Positions 22,392-32,977 of a stretch of 64,000 bases of DNA are shown piece after piece; within the stretch, counting starts at the first letter, position 1; each line of letters starts with the position of its first letter. Under the pieces are notes generated by a model. It was not told the origin of the DNA. It searched no databases and worked only from the letters and a program-made list of their open reading frames with translations. The translations under genes and the position numbers were made by a program. This DNA is from Hyaloperonospora brassicae (Eukaryota; Oomycota; Peronosporomycetes; Peronosporales; Peronosporaceae), in contig CANTFL010000235.1 in NCBI GenBank assembly GCA_947650285.1, positions 1 through 64,000 of the forward strand, in the 5' to 3' direction.

Positions 22392-25300
22392 CTACCAATC
22401 CACGGACTGGAAACGTTCCAACGAGGCCTGGGCCTCTCCGAGATCCTTTTGCACCTTAATGCGCTTGTAAAAGATCGGACAATCGCGACTGGAACACAGC
22501 ACGTCTTGGTGCAGACTACCCTGGCAGTTTTGACACTGCGTCCAAAGGCGCGCAAACATGTGCTCGAGCTCATTGACCGACACGAGCTGACAAGAATACA
22601 CTTCTGCCTCGCGCTCGACGCAGCTGCGGCAAAGCGCTCCCTTGCCATTCAGCGGGGCCTTGCAGCCCAGACATTTCAGCTTCTTCACAGCAAAGTTCAT
22701 CATGCCACCGCTGTTCTGCTTCAAAATGGGTTTGGAGCGCTTGAGGGTGTGCGCACCATTGAGGAGATCGGACTTGACCTTGCTCAAGCCAATAATGGGC
22801 TCGAAAATACGCTCCAGCGGGTTCTGCAGCTGTTGTTTCATGTAGTAGTCGCAGTCGATTGGAATGTTGTTCTCCAGGGCATACACAGGGTCCTCCGCTT
22901 TTTCGTACAACGGCGTGGCCTTGCCCTTGTCAATAATCACGTAAGCGATACGCTCACCAAGAGCTGGAGCCGACCCGGCATCTCGTTTGCGCATTCGCTC
23001 AGCCAGCTCAGTGTGGGCCTGCTTTACCTTGTAGTCGTCTTGATCAACCATCTTCTTCAGCCCTTTCGTAATTACCAGCAATGAGATATCGATACGGTTC
23101 TGCAACAGATCCGAAATAACGTTCTTTGTGTACGAAATGGCACCTGGCACATCCCGGTTGATTAGGATCTTGCGCAATACTGACTCCACCATGCGCCGTA
23201 CTAGCAAGCAATTGTCACGGCGCACGGTTTCAAGACCTTTCGAGTCCAGCTTGTCGTACTTTTCTGGCCGCGTCCAAAGCAGACCGGCGTACCGCTTCTT
23301 ATTCATTAGTAAGTACGGGAAGTATACCTTTTCGAATTCGAGCTTGATTGGCGATGGAAATATTGCTGATATACGCTTGGCAGCCTCTTCAGCAAGTGGC
23401 ATGGCATCTTCCACGGAGTCAACACCAAATTTGATCATCACAGAATCCGTGTCTCCGTATATCACTTGTGCATCCGCCTTGTAACCGTTTGCAACAGTGT
23501 ACACGCGCTCGACTTCCTCACGCGTCCGAAACAGCAACTGGCGACCATATGCTGTTGTACTTGACGCAATTGGAATGCATGGCATTTGCCCGACAATTGC
23601 GCCCGTGAAACCGTACACGGAATTCGCACTCACTTTGAGGGCAAGTTGTCGACCGTTTTGCACTGCTTTCTCCATTGGATCGGTAGCGGCATCCATGTCT
23701 CGCTTCGCCTGCTTTCGCGCTGCCAGCACTTCCTCCAATATCAGTGGCAGAATGCCCTTCTTCTTTTTGCTTGTCACGAAAATATCTCCCGATGGAGACT
23801 TTTGGTAGTCACCAGGAGCCAATTTGTCCGCATCTCCAGGTGCAACTAGCGTCGAGTAACAAAGGTTGAACGCCTGCATGATCGACGGGTACAGCGACGC
23901 AAAATCAAGAGTCGCGATAGGTACTGTGTAGAACGCTTTCTGGGGCTCAATTACAGTGGCACCCTCGTAGCCCGTATCTTCATTGTTCTGCGAGCGAGGG
24001 AGTGTTGGCACAACGAGTGACGCGTCCTTGCACTTGCGCAACAGCATGGAGAAAACCTTGATCTGCTGACCGCGCTCAATCAGGAAGTCGATCGGGACGC
24101 CAGAAACACGGGCCATTTCGATGTAATTCACAAGATACGAGAGTTTGTCCAGCAATCGAAGCGGCAAGTACGCATCTTTGAGACAGTATACAGCGAGACG
24201 GTGGCGATCGTCATCAGTCCCCCGCTGCAAGTCACTGATGATACCGTGAGGCACGTCTTCCTTCTGCTGACCCAAAAAGGCAGCACTCACTGCGTTCAGT
24301 GAGTACGAGCTTAGCTGTTGGCTACGGCGCATGATCGGCAGTAAATCGAACATGCATCGTCCATGGATTGTCGTTTTCACGTTTTCACTCTTGCCGTATT
24401 GCGCCGAACTAAACGTTTTTCTTTCCATATACGCCGTTCTGCCGTAAGTCACACCGAGTTCAGTCAGTTTCATATCATGACAAGAAATATCAACCAGTAA
24501 AAGTGCGTAATGCGTACGAGTTTGCTAGTCGGCCCAGGAGGTTGTAATGCTGCAACTTGAGCGCCTTGCCACGGTTGAGAACGTACGGTATGTCAAAGTT
24601 GGCGATATTGTAACCCGTGATAATGTCCGGGTCCACGTCCTGCACGAAGCGTGCCCACTTTTCCAGCATGTCTCCTTCTTTCTCAAACTCCATCACATGA
24701 GCGCCAACTATTGGTTTGCAGGTGTCTAGCACAAAGACATTGCGGATCACAGGTATGGGAGATCCCTGCTCCTGTACAACGTTGGCAATCTGAATCACCG
24801 GGTCTTGTTCTGCCTCCGGGAAGTGCCCTTTCCTGCCCATACACTCGATATCAAAGCTCAAGATCCGAAAAGGAGCCACTTTGCTCCACACTCCTTCTAG
24901 AGCATGGCTCACCAAGTTGTCGTATGTGATATCAATCTCTAGCTGACACAGCGACATTTTCTGCGGGGAAGTGCGCACCGAGTACGTCCCGCTTGGCGCT
25001 TCTACCCAGTTGCATCCTCTGACGTCCTCGTCGATCATAAAGCGCAGGATAAATGGCACGTTGCTCTCGTACGTCTGGTAACTGCGAAAATCACAACCAG
25101 GCAGCGTGAGACCAGCTTCCAGGACGCTACGGAGCTTGGGAACGTAGCTAGGCATGCTCAAAAAGATCTTGAAAAGCGTCGTGGTCTTGTCAAACTGGTA
25201 GCCGTAGATGGACATCTTGTCGCGCACGACTTGAACGCCCACGACGCGCGAATTGTTGTTGCTGCTGCTGCTGCTATTGTCTCGCTCCCGTTGGCCCACG

Positions 25301-25731
25301 GCAGCGTCCAGAGCCTGTCGCACGTCTCCACAGCGACTTTCATCGAATTGGTCGGGGCAAAAGCAGTAGAAATAGGGCAACACGCCATGGACGTGCAGGA
25401 GCACGCTGTTGCCTTCCATCGTGACGCCAAACAGGCGGATAATGGCGGCGCTCTGCCGCGCATCGCCACTAGACTGGAGCCCCGGCACTGCTGCTCCTTT
25501 CTTCGGGTTCGTCTTGAGCGGCGGTCCGTCGTACATGTCAATGTCGATCCATTGGAAAGCCACTGCGTCGACACGCGGGTCGAGCGGTCTCAGCGGCTTG
25601 CGCGACCACGCGCTGGCCTTCGTGGAGATCGGCGCCATGTTCTCCAGGTCTTCCACAAATGTCGAGCGCTCCTGCTGCATGCCGCGTCCAGTCAGACGGG
25701 GCTTCTTCGCCTCGCGCTTCCGTGCGGCCAT
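22392..25731 (-). CDS. POLD1: DNA polymerase delta catalytic subunit
   Basis: This is the replicative B-family polymerase that makes the lagging strand and proofreads, acting in the nucleus with PCNA. There are two exons, 25,731-24,518 and 24,438-22,392. The 79-base intron has a GTACGC donor and a GGCAG acceptor, and splicing keeps frame to give 1,086 residues (human is 1,107). Visible motifs are Exo I FDIEC (about residue 293), Exo II NIANFDIPYV, Exo III YCLKDAYLPLRLL, Pol A DFASLYPSIM (about 583), Pol B KVSANSVYGFTG and Pol C YGDTDS (about 731). The C-terminal CysA (CLGCKAPL, LCRSC) and CysB (CQNCQGSL, CSSRDC) sites follow; CysB normally holds a 4Fe-4S cluster. I start at ATG 25,731, since the open frame beyond it begins with TTG. 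A run of Ser and Asn near residue 165 looks like a lineage insert. All catalytic residues seen are intact. Confidence 0.97.
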
Positions 25732-26465
25732 CGCCAAGTGCGTGGACGTGGGTCAAGGCGGGCTATCGTGCGGTGCGCTGGGTTTCTGCCAATCAGACGG
25801 AGCGATCGAGTAGACGATCTTGTGATTGGACAAAACCGTGCATTCACCTCTCCGCTTGTCGTGCACGACCTCCAGCCGCGCAACAGCGTCACGGGACGTA
25901 TGCGCACGAGCTATCGGCGCTCCTCGCGTCCAGTCGCGTGCATTGTGCACCGCTTTACGGCAATACATTGATGCGTCGTGGCTTCTTCTATCATGCGCTC
26001 ATGATAGCAGGCGACTCAGAGGTCAGCGTAAAGGTCAGTCTGGTTCTTAGTTGAAGCCATTCTGACTTGCAGAGGATTGGGACAGGTACTGTAAAAAGAC
26101 CACGCGCGTGATACGGCAACAGTGGTCCGTTGTTGCGCGTGGGCATCGGGACAGGCGGCTGCGCCTTTCGTCCTGTGGCAGATTTGCCGTTTGGGTGGGC
26201 AATGCACTTGCTACAACAAGACGAGATGCAGCGCTGCTGGCAATGATCGAGACGGTTGTGGACGCGAAAGTGGTAAGGGATCAAGTGCCAGCGGCGATTG
26301 CGGCACCGATCGCTCGTGCCTGGGGCTGTTTTGCGTGCAAGAGACTGTCGGGTCGAGAGCTGCGGTCTTCTAAAGACTGCGACGTTGCCAAGCGGACGGT
26401 CTTGTGGATTGTAGAAGAGCCGTTTGTTGTTCACGACAAAGGCGTGTCCAGGACTTGATCGTGCT

Positions 26466-26957
26466 ATGGCATTTCTGCCGAGACGATCATTGTGGTCAAA
26501 CGGTCTCTGCGACAAGTTGCACGTCGAGCGGTACAAAGTCATCACAAGTTCTCGTACGTGTAGGAGACGCTTTGGGTTGCGATGCACGTGTACGGTCCGT
26601 CCCCAAAGTTTGCTAGGCGCCGTATCCAACTACACCAACTTTGGTCAACACGCCGCCACAGCGGATGGCTTTCCTGTGGCGCTGGTTTACGCGTCAGGTC
26701 ACGATTTCCATTGCTTTTTCCATTCCGCAACAAAACTGAGCCAGGAAATGTTCCGCAAAGCAGTTGCAAGCATGCCCATTTCTCTGGACTTGAGGCGATA
26801 TGGCTCATATCGCATCCGATGGATCCGTGTTGTTTCCAGCAGTGTGTTCACTGTGCTTGAGACGATGGCAATTCGATTGCGCTACGAGTCGAAGCGCACG
26901 CACATCATAATCGACATTTCTGCCCAGCAGATGCCGAGTACATCGAAGACAAGCTAG
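26466..26957 (+). CDS. Hypothetical ORF, 163 codons
   Basis: An ATG frame begins MAFLPRRSLWSNG and ends STSKTS. I recognise no domain. An upstream frame (about 26,108-26,458) ends just before it in another phase, and together they might be one decayed gene. The opposite strand is also open over part of it, so coding status is unclear. Confidence 0.15.
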   Translation: MAFLPRRSLWSNGLCDKLHVERYKVITSSRTCRRRFGLRCTCTVRPQSLLGAVSNYTNFGQHAATADGFPVALVYASGHDFHCFFHSATKLSQEMFRKAVASMPISLDLRRYGSYRIRWIRVVSSSVFTVLETMAIRLRYESKRTHIIIDISAQQMPSTSKTS

Positions 26958-28082
26958 CTTGCGTTAGCTGTTTGTGCACGATGGCTGACCCACATGAGTT
27001 CTGTTGCTCAGACAAACTGCTCGAACACTGTGAACTCCTGTAGTGCTCGCAAGGGGTACAGAGAGATTTACATGCGAGCAGCTTGAGCGTCGTATCGGTT
27101 GTTTCTGCCGATACACTGACGCGTCGGCGAGTCAAACGCTGGATGGGAGACGAAGAGCTCAATGCTGGTGGACTACCCGTTGAGGCAGTTTCTCTCTTGC
27201 ACGTACGATGCGGTCTTCGCCTTGACAACTGGCCTTGTCAATGCGTTCTCGATAGCGTCTTGTGCGAGCCGGTCAACCAGAGAGAAGTAGACGCGTCTAC
27301 TCGACCGTTTACTGGTCGCAGCACGTCTGATACAGCTTAAGTCTGGTAAGCAACGCCGAAACCTCATTCGAGTCCGGTGGTTGTGCGGGGCTGGCCACCG
27401 TAGGTGACGGCTCTCTTGGTGGCCTGGCTAGTTGGCGCCGACCTAACAGCAGGCGGGCTCCTTGAATCTTGGCCTCGTCCCTGCGAAACTCTCGCTTCGC
27501 TACTGCTCGAATTTGCCGCACGCTTGTTTGCCAAAATCCTCGACGCTTCCTGCGAGAGTTACGCCTTCGCGTTGAAAAAGCGAGCCGGTCAATCAACACA
27601 AGTGTCTGCGTTCACTAAGCCCAAACGAGTTGTAAGACCACAAGCATTGAATGTGCACATCCCAACATCTTCGATCGAACGAGTGTGAGCTGCACACGAC
27701 CGCAGGTCACAGATCCCGGGGCTGTGGTGTAGGTGCCAGAGCCGCAAGCACTGCAAGTTGACCACAGTGGAAACGCCGGTGCGAAAAGGCTGGACAAACA
27801 CCAGCGAGCGGTATGTCATCACAGGATGTGGATTACAAACTTTCTCGTCTCGTACAACGACGTCGTGGCTGGAATGGACACCATAAAGCATACGACACAA
27901 CTAAGCCAAAAGTCCTTACGTTTTGCAGCGATCAAATGCTGATCCACATCAGCAACGAAACGTTGTTGCGCCATTGGCGCTACTGTTGGAAGTTGAGGAC
28001 AATTGAAGTTGAAGGTGCGATTATCGCCAGACGTCATTTCTTGCTTGCATTGTAAGTGGAAGTAGTTGGTGATAGCGGCCAA
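26905..28082 (-). pseudogene. Possible decayed Cys-rich gene
   Basis: On the minus strand, short frames carry spaced cysteines: CSACGSGTYTTAPGSVTC near 27,730, and CTPCEHYRSSQC near 27,040. The first resembles the GCC2/GCC3 (ephrin-receptor-like) repeat pattern C-x2-C-x-G-T-Y-x-x-x-P-G-x-x-x-C found in large extracellular proteins. I could not assemble a continuous coding sequence across the stops, so this is either a multi-exon gene I cannot splice or a relic. Confidence 0.2.
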
Positions 28083-28761
28083 CCCCTTTGAGATGGTTGG
28101 AGCAGGGATAGTGAGGTGACAGAGTAACTCGGGGAAGAGGTAGTCATCTTAGAAAGTGAAACCTGTCATCCTCTTCCACAAGAAGTGATATTTCCCACAG
28201 CTGCTCCATTACCATTCGTTGGTGCCAGTGTCCCCGACGCACTGCACAACGCTTCTCACCAGATGTCCACGAAAATGTCGGAATGCAGTGTTTTACAAGA
28301 AGCCGCAGTTACATTTGTCTGGGACCGTATCTGAGACAGAAGGGCACTAGAACGACCGACCGAAGCGCTTGTCGATTACTGCAGCTCCACCCACTAACAC
28401 TGGAGACACAAGCGCGAAGGCGGCTTGACTGGTCGAGTACGAACATTGAAGCATGCATGCATTACCATAGGTCTGTTGTCCGCACGCCAATCAGAAAGGG
28501 CCGCCCCACGCTCGTCGTCCATTCGGTGACCGACCACCAACACGCATTTGTACGCACGTACCTCTCGCTCCAACCTACTGCCTTACGACAGCTTGCAAAC
28601 CCACCCACGCTCATTCACCCAAACACAGCCCACCCACCCCATCTGGCCAGAAGTCCCACAACGCGTTGCTCTCTCCCCACCCGCTTTGTTGCCATCTCGG
28701 CCTTCGCGCAACCTCCGCGTCCTCCCGACCAATCAACGCACAAATAAATTACCGCTCGGGC

Positions 28762-30933
28762 ATGGAGCGCGTGATCTCGCAGGCACTGGCGGCCGCGCTG
28801 CCTGCCCTGGACGAGGCGATCGTCACGTACCTCACGAGCGTCCTCCACGACGAGCTCGTCGACGCCGCGCCGCCGATCCATGACGCGTCGGCGCTCGAGG
28901 CGCTCCTCGTCACGCACGTCGCGCCGTTCCTCGCGGAGCCAGCGGCCGAGCCGCGCGTGTGTGCGTCGCTGGCGCGTACTTTACTGGCTACGAGCGAACT
29001 TAAGCAGTACTTAACGACGGCCCCGGCCGCCCTTGCAGCGCCCGAGCTCCGCGTGTTGGCGCACGCGCAGAGCATTGAAGAACAGGCGCGGAGAGACGAC
29101 GTGGGCGACGCCGAGTCGCTCCTCGCGCGCATGTGGGGCTTTGACAAGATCCGGAAGACGACGAACAACGAACTGGACGCGCAGGAGTCGGCGCTCTCGG
29201 CCCGCCAAGTGCGCAAACAGGTGAAGCTCGAGCAGCTGACGGCCGAGCAGGCGGCCGAGCAGGCGGCGCTCGACCGCGAGTGGGAAGACGCGCGGTTTCT
29301 GCCCGACTTGACGCACGACACGGGCGAAAAGGACGTGCACGTGCCGCGGCTGACGATCCACTTCAAGGGCAAAACGCTGCTGGTGGACACGGCGCTGAAG
29401 ATCGTCGCGGGTCGGCGCTACGGCCTCGTGGGGAAGAACGGCGCGGGCAAAACGACGCTGCTGCGGTACATTTCGCACTATGAGCTCGAGGGCTTTCCAC
29501 GGCACATTCGCATCCAACTGGTCGAGCAAGAGTCGGCATCGAAGCTGAGCAAAGACGACCGCAGTGTCCTGGACGTGGTGCTCGCTGCCGACTACGAGCG
29601 CACGTTGTTGCTGCAGGAGGAGAAGGAGCTGTCGGCGCGAGAGACGGAAGCGCACGAAGACCACAGTGTACGGCTGAAGGAGATTTACGATCGGCTGGCG
29701 AACATTGACTCGGACACGGCCGAGTCGAGGGCACGGTCGATTCTGAGCGGACTGCAGTTCCCTGAGCATGTGGTCGATGGACCGGCCAAGGCGCTTTCTG
29801 GCGGATGGCGCATGCGGACAGCGCTGGCAGGCGCGCTGTTCATGGCGCCCGACTTGCTGTTGCTGGATGAGCCCACGAACCACTTGGATCTCGAAGCCGT
29901 GATTTGGCTGGAGCACTACCTGGAAAAGTACGACAAGCAGATCATTGTCGTGTCGCACGACCGAAATTTTTTGAATGCGGTGACTACGGACATTGTCCAC
30001 TTGACGCGGCAGAAGCTCGTATATTACAAGGGTGATTACAACACGTTTGAGAACACGATGAAAGAGAACTTGCGGCAGCAGCGAAAAGCCTATGATGCCC
30101 AGCAGATGAAGATCCAGCACATGCAAGAGTTCATCGAACGCTTTCGGGCGAATGCGAAAAAGGCTCCGCTCGTGCAGTCGCGTGTCAAGGCGCTGGACAA
30201 GATCCTGCGCAATGAGCTGATTGACGAGCCCGAGGACGAGCACGCTTTCCGGATGAACTTTCCGCCCCCGGAGCCGCTCGGTCGGCCTATCATTGCCGTC
30301 GAAGACGTCGGCTTCCGGTATACGCCGACGTCGCCCTTTCTTTTCAAGGACGTGCACATGGGCATCGACATGTCGAGCCGCATTGGTATTCTCGGTGTGA
30401 ACGGTTCGGGTAAGTCTACGCTCATCAACGTCATGATCGGCAAGCTTCGTTCGACCGAGGGATCCGTCACTTTGAATCAGCGCCTGCGTGTGGCCACGTT
30501 TACTCAACACCACGTCGACTCGCTGGACCTGTCGAAGTCTGCCGTGCAGAACATGAAGGAGATGTTCCCTGGCCATGAGCCGGACGAGTTCCGTTCGCAC
30601 CTTGGTCGCTTCAATCTCTCAGGTGAGCTGGCAATCAAACCCACGCGTACGCTATCCGGTGGTCAAAAATCTCGTGTCGGATTTGCACTCATGACGTGGC
30701 GCTTGCCGCATGTTGTGGTGCTCGATGAGCCCACGAATCACTTGGACATGGAGACGATTGACGCGCTGATCGATGCTCTGCGTGATTTCAAGGGCGGTGT
30801 GGTGATTGTTTCGCACGACCAGCACTTTGTCACGAGCGTGTGCGAAGAGCTGTGGGTGGTGGGCGACCAGAAAGTGGCTCGCTTCCGTGGTACGATGAAC
30901 GAGTACAAGAACCACGTGCTGGTGAAGAAGTGA
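28762..30933 (+). CDS. ABCF-type ATPase (GCN20/ABCF3-like)
   Basis: This is a soluble twin-cassette ABC ATPase of the ABCF class, which acts on ribosomes rather than membranes. GCN20/ABCF3 members help GCN1 activate the GCN2 stress kinase. One uninterrupted exon gives 723 residues, close to human ABCF3 (709). The N-terminal 200 residues are helical and charged. Cassette 1 has Walker A GLVGKNGAGKTT (about 221-232), signature LSGGWRMR and Walker B LLLLDEPTNHLD. A linker (about 420-515) follows, then cassette 2 with Walker A GILGVNGSGKST (about 543-554), LSGGQKSR and VVLDEPTNHLD. There are no membrane segments. The ATG at 28,762 is chosen because the frame upstream of it reads as untranslated leader. 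Long antisense frames across it come from its high GC content. Confidence 0.93.
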   Translation: MERVISQALAAALPALDEAIVTYLTSVLHDELVDAAPPIHDASALEALLVTHVAPFLAEPAAEPRVCASLARTLLATSELKQYLTTAPAALAAPELRVLAHAQSIEEQARRDDVGDAESLLARMWGFDKIRKTTNNELDAQESALSARQVRKQVKLEQLTAEQAAEQAALDREWEDARFLPDLTHDTGEKDVHVPRLTIHFKGKTLLVDTALKIVAGRRYGLVGKNGAGKTTLLRYISHYELEGFPRHIRIQLVEQESASKLSKDDRSVLDVVLAADYERTLLLQEEKELSARETEAHEDHSVRLKEIYDRLANIDSDTAESRARSILSGLQFPEHVVDGPAKALSGGWRMRTALAGALFMAPDLLLLDEPTNHLDLEAVIWLEHYLEKYDKQIIVVSHDRNFLNAVTTDIVHLTRQKLVYYKGDYNTFENTMKENLRQQRKAYDAQQMKIQHMQEFIERFRANAKKAPLVQSRVKALDKILRNELIDEPEDEHAFRMNFPPPEPLGRPIIAVEDVGFRYTPTSPFLFKDVHMGIDMSSRIGILGVNGSGKSTLINVMIGKLRSTEGSVTLNQRLRVATFTQHHVDSLDLSKSAVQNMKEMFPGHEPDEFRSHLGRFNLSGELAIKPTRTLSGGQKSRVGFALMTWRLPHVVVLDEPTNHLDMETIDALIDALRDFKGGVVIVSHDQHFVTSVCEELWVVGDQKVARFRGTMNEYKNHVLVKK

Positions 30934-32977
30934 GTGTACGATAGATCTCTCTTGGTATGTTTTTCGAGTCGCGTGTCGGGAGCGTTGCAGATCCTGCTGA
31001 AAAACGATGTGCGTGTTGGTGAACATGGGCGATGACGGTGCTGTAAAGTGTGCAAGTGGCTCATCAGCTGCTGGCCCGTGTCTGATTGCGCTGGGTGTTC
31101 GATCGTCGCTCGGAAGCTGCATTGCACCCATGAGTCAAAGGCTCATGGGCGATGGTTTGTGCCGTAGCAAGAGGAGCGTAGAGCGTAATCAATTCGGTTT
31201 ACCACTGTGCTCGGAAGTGATCTCATGAACATGTCGTAGGCCATCATGCGTCCTACGATCAATCCTCGCAATGCGTTCGACCTCTGACTTGACCTCAGTA
31301 ATGAATGTGCAGTCTGCCACTTGATGTCCTACGCATTGCAATTGGGTGACGCAACGTGTTTGCATGTCCGACGGTTCTGTAGAGAATGCTGCGGAAGTGC
31401 TGCTGCTGCCAAAACAGTCGTGACGAAGAAAGCTGTGGTTTAGGCTCGTCAAGTTGGCTGCGTAACACTGAATCAGTCGTACCGAACCTACAAAGTCTGG
31501 AAGCTATCCGTACCGACTGCATATGCATACTGCAAGTGGACGAAAAGAATATGATTTATGAACTGCTGTAAATGTCGATATGGTGGTGATTAGCCAAATC
31601 ACAACTTTGACGACTGAGACTTTTTGACACAAAAATGGTCAGAGACTTGAAGGGTGCGTCGTATGGTGTATTCGTAAACATGTCTTGGTCGCTTACGAAA
31701 GGGTAATCAGCACACTGTTCTTTCTCTGTCCGGATAAGGCGTCTCCATCAGGCGCATTTGTACAAAGCAGAGTCGACCGTACGTAATCTTGCTGCGGAAA
31801 GGTATACAATTCCGTATCAGACATTATCTAGCTACTTACACATCTTCGACGTACGTCGGTGCCAGACTGGATGATATGGATAGGTGAGCCACTGGAACGT
31901 CAGATGCGATGATCGAGTTACCCGCTAGTCAATACACGACAATGTCAAAGTGTCATCGACGTGATCTTGGGATCGAATGGAGATGGGGAAGAAGTGGTCG
32001 ATTGACATAAACTGTCGCGGCGCTCGAGTAGCTACGGTGCCAATCTGCCATTTCTAGCCAAACGTGCTCGAGAGCTTCCTCGTATTCATTCATGACACAC
32101 TGACGCAAAAGTTTTGCCTCGCGCATCTTCCAAGACCAGGCAACGAAGATGCGATGCTGGTAGTATGAGCACCCACGCCGTCAAAACAAGGACTTCTATC
32201 ACGCTTGACGGCTTACGGAGTACCAGACCCACGTTCCAGCATCCAAAAGCCCACTTGAGTGTAGGGAAGTAATGACCACTGGCTGGTTAGCACTCAGTAG
32301 CGACACGAGATGGAGTCTAGTCAGTGGACGAATATGTGCGGACAAAAGTTTGATATGTATACTATGACAGTGACGCGGATCGCGCCGTCAATTCACTGGA
32401 AGTGGATCACACGAACTCGCTACTGCACGTCCGATGGCAGAAACGAGCGGCATTTTCAAGTATTGTATCGTCCGTTCACGCACACACATGAGGCTGTGCT
32501 CTCGAACTGTGTGGAAATGCTGGCGACTGTACCGAGGCCGAGAAGCTCCATCATATCCAGCAAAGGGAACTTCGAGATCGTAGCAAATTATCCCTTCGTC
32601 GAAGTCGAAAACAGCGTCCGACGTGCAGCATAGCGCTACAGACTGTGCTCAGCTCAGTTACCATCTCTCACACTTACTTCACTGCAGGCACTTTTGGTAC
32701 CGTCTCAACACAAAAGCTCTTTCGCACAGCACAAAAGCTCTTTCGCACAAAAAGCACTTGCACTCGATTCTGCCATCTCTCGTGTAAATATCCCCATAAC
32801 CCCACAACCCCACAAACAAACAAACAAACAAACAAACAAACGCGCCAGCTTTCCACAAACAACCGCACCCTCTCACCGCAACCGCCACTTTCCAGCGACA
32901 CCAAACTCGACTGTCGATAATCACCAAAGAGCCCATTTTCGACCCCAAATCCCACCGCGAGAGACGCCGAAATCCTC
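30934..32977. other. 2.0 kb intergenic region
   Basis: No confident gene. A 107-codon plus-strand frame (32,310-32,633) has no recognisable motif. Just upstream of the PP2C gene is a duplicated AAAGCTCTTTCGCACA block (about 32,712-32,748) and a CAAA repeat (about 32,813-32,841). Both are likely in the promoter or leader of the phosphatase gene. Confidence 0.4.

Larger units (their letters stand above)
25732..28761. other. 3.0 kb between POLD1 and the ABCF gene, no firm gene
   Basis: POLD1 and the ABCF gene diverge from this region, so both promoters should lie in it. Within it I see only uncertain open frames, listed separately, and a minus-strand 212-codon frame (26,629-25,991) without motifs that overlaps plus-strand frames. 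The 28,500-28,760 part is C-rich on the plus strand and likely the ABCF 5' untranslated region. Confidence 0.4.

Noticed and set aside
29011..30600. 529-codon minus-strand frame across the ABCF gene
   Set aside because: It is fully antisense to a clearly conserved gene, lacks motifs, and is explained by high GC third positions.
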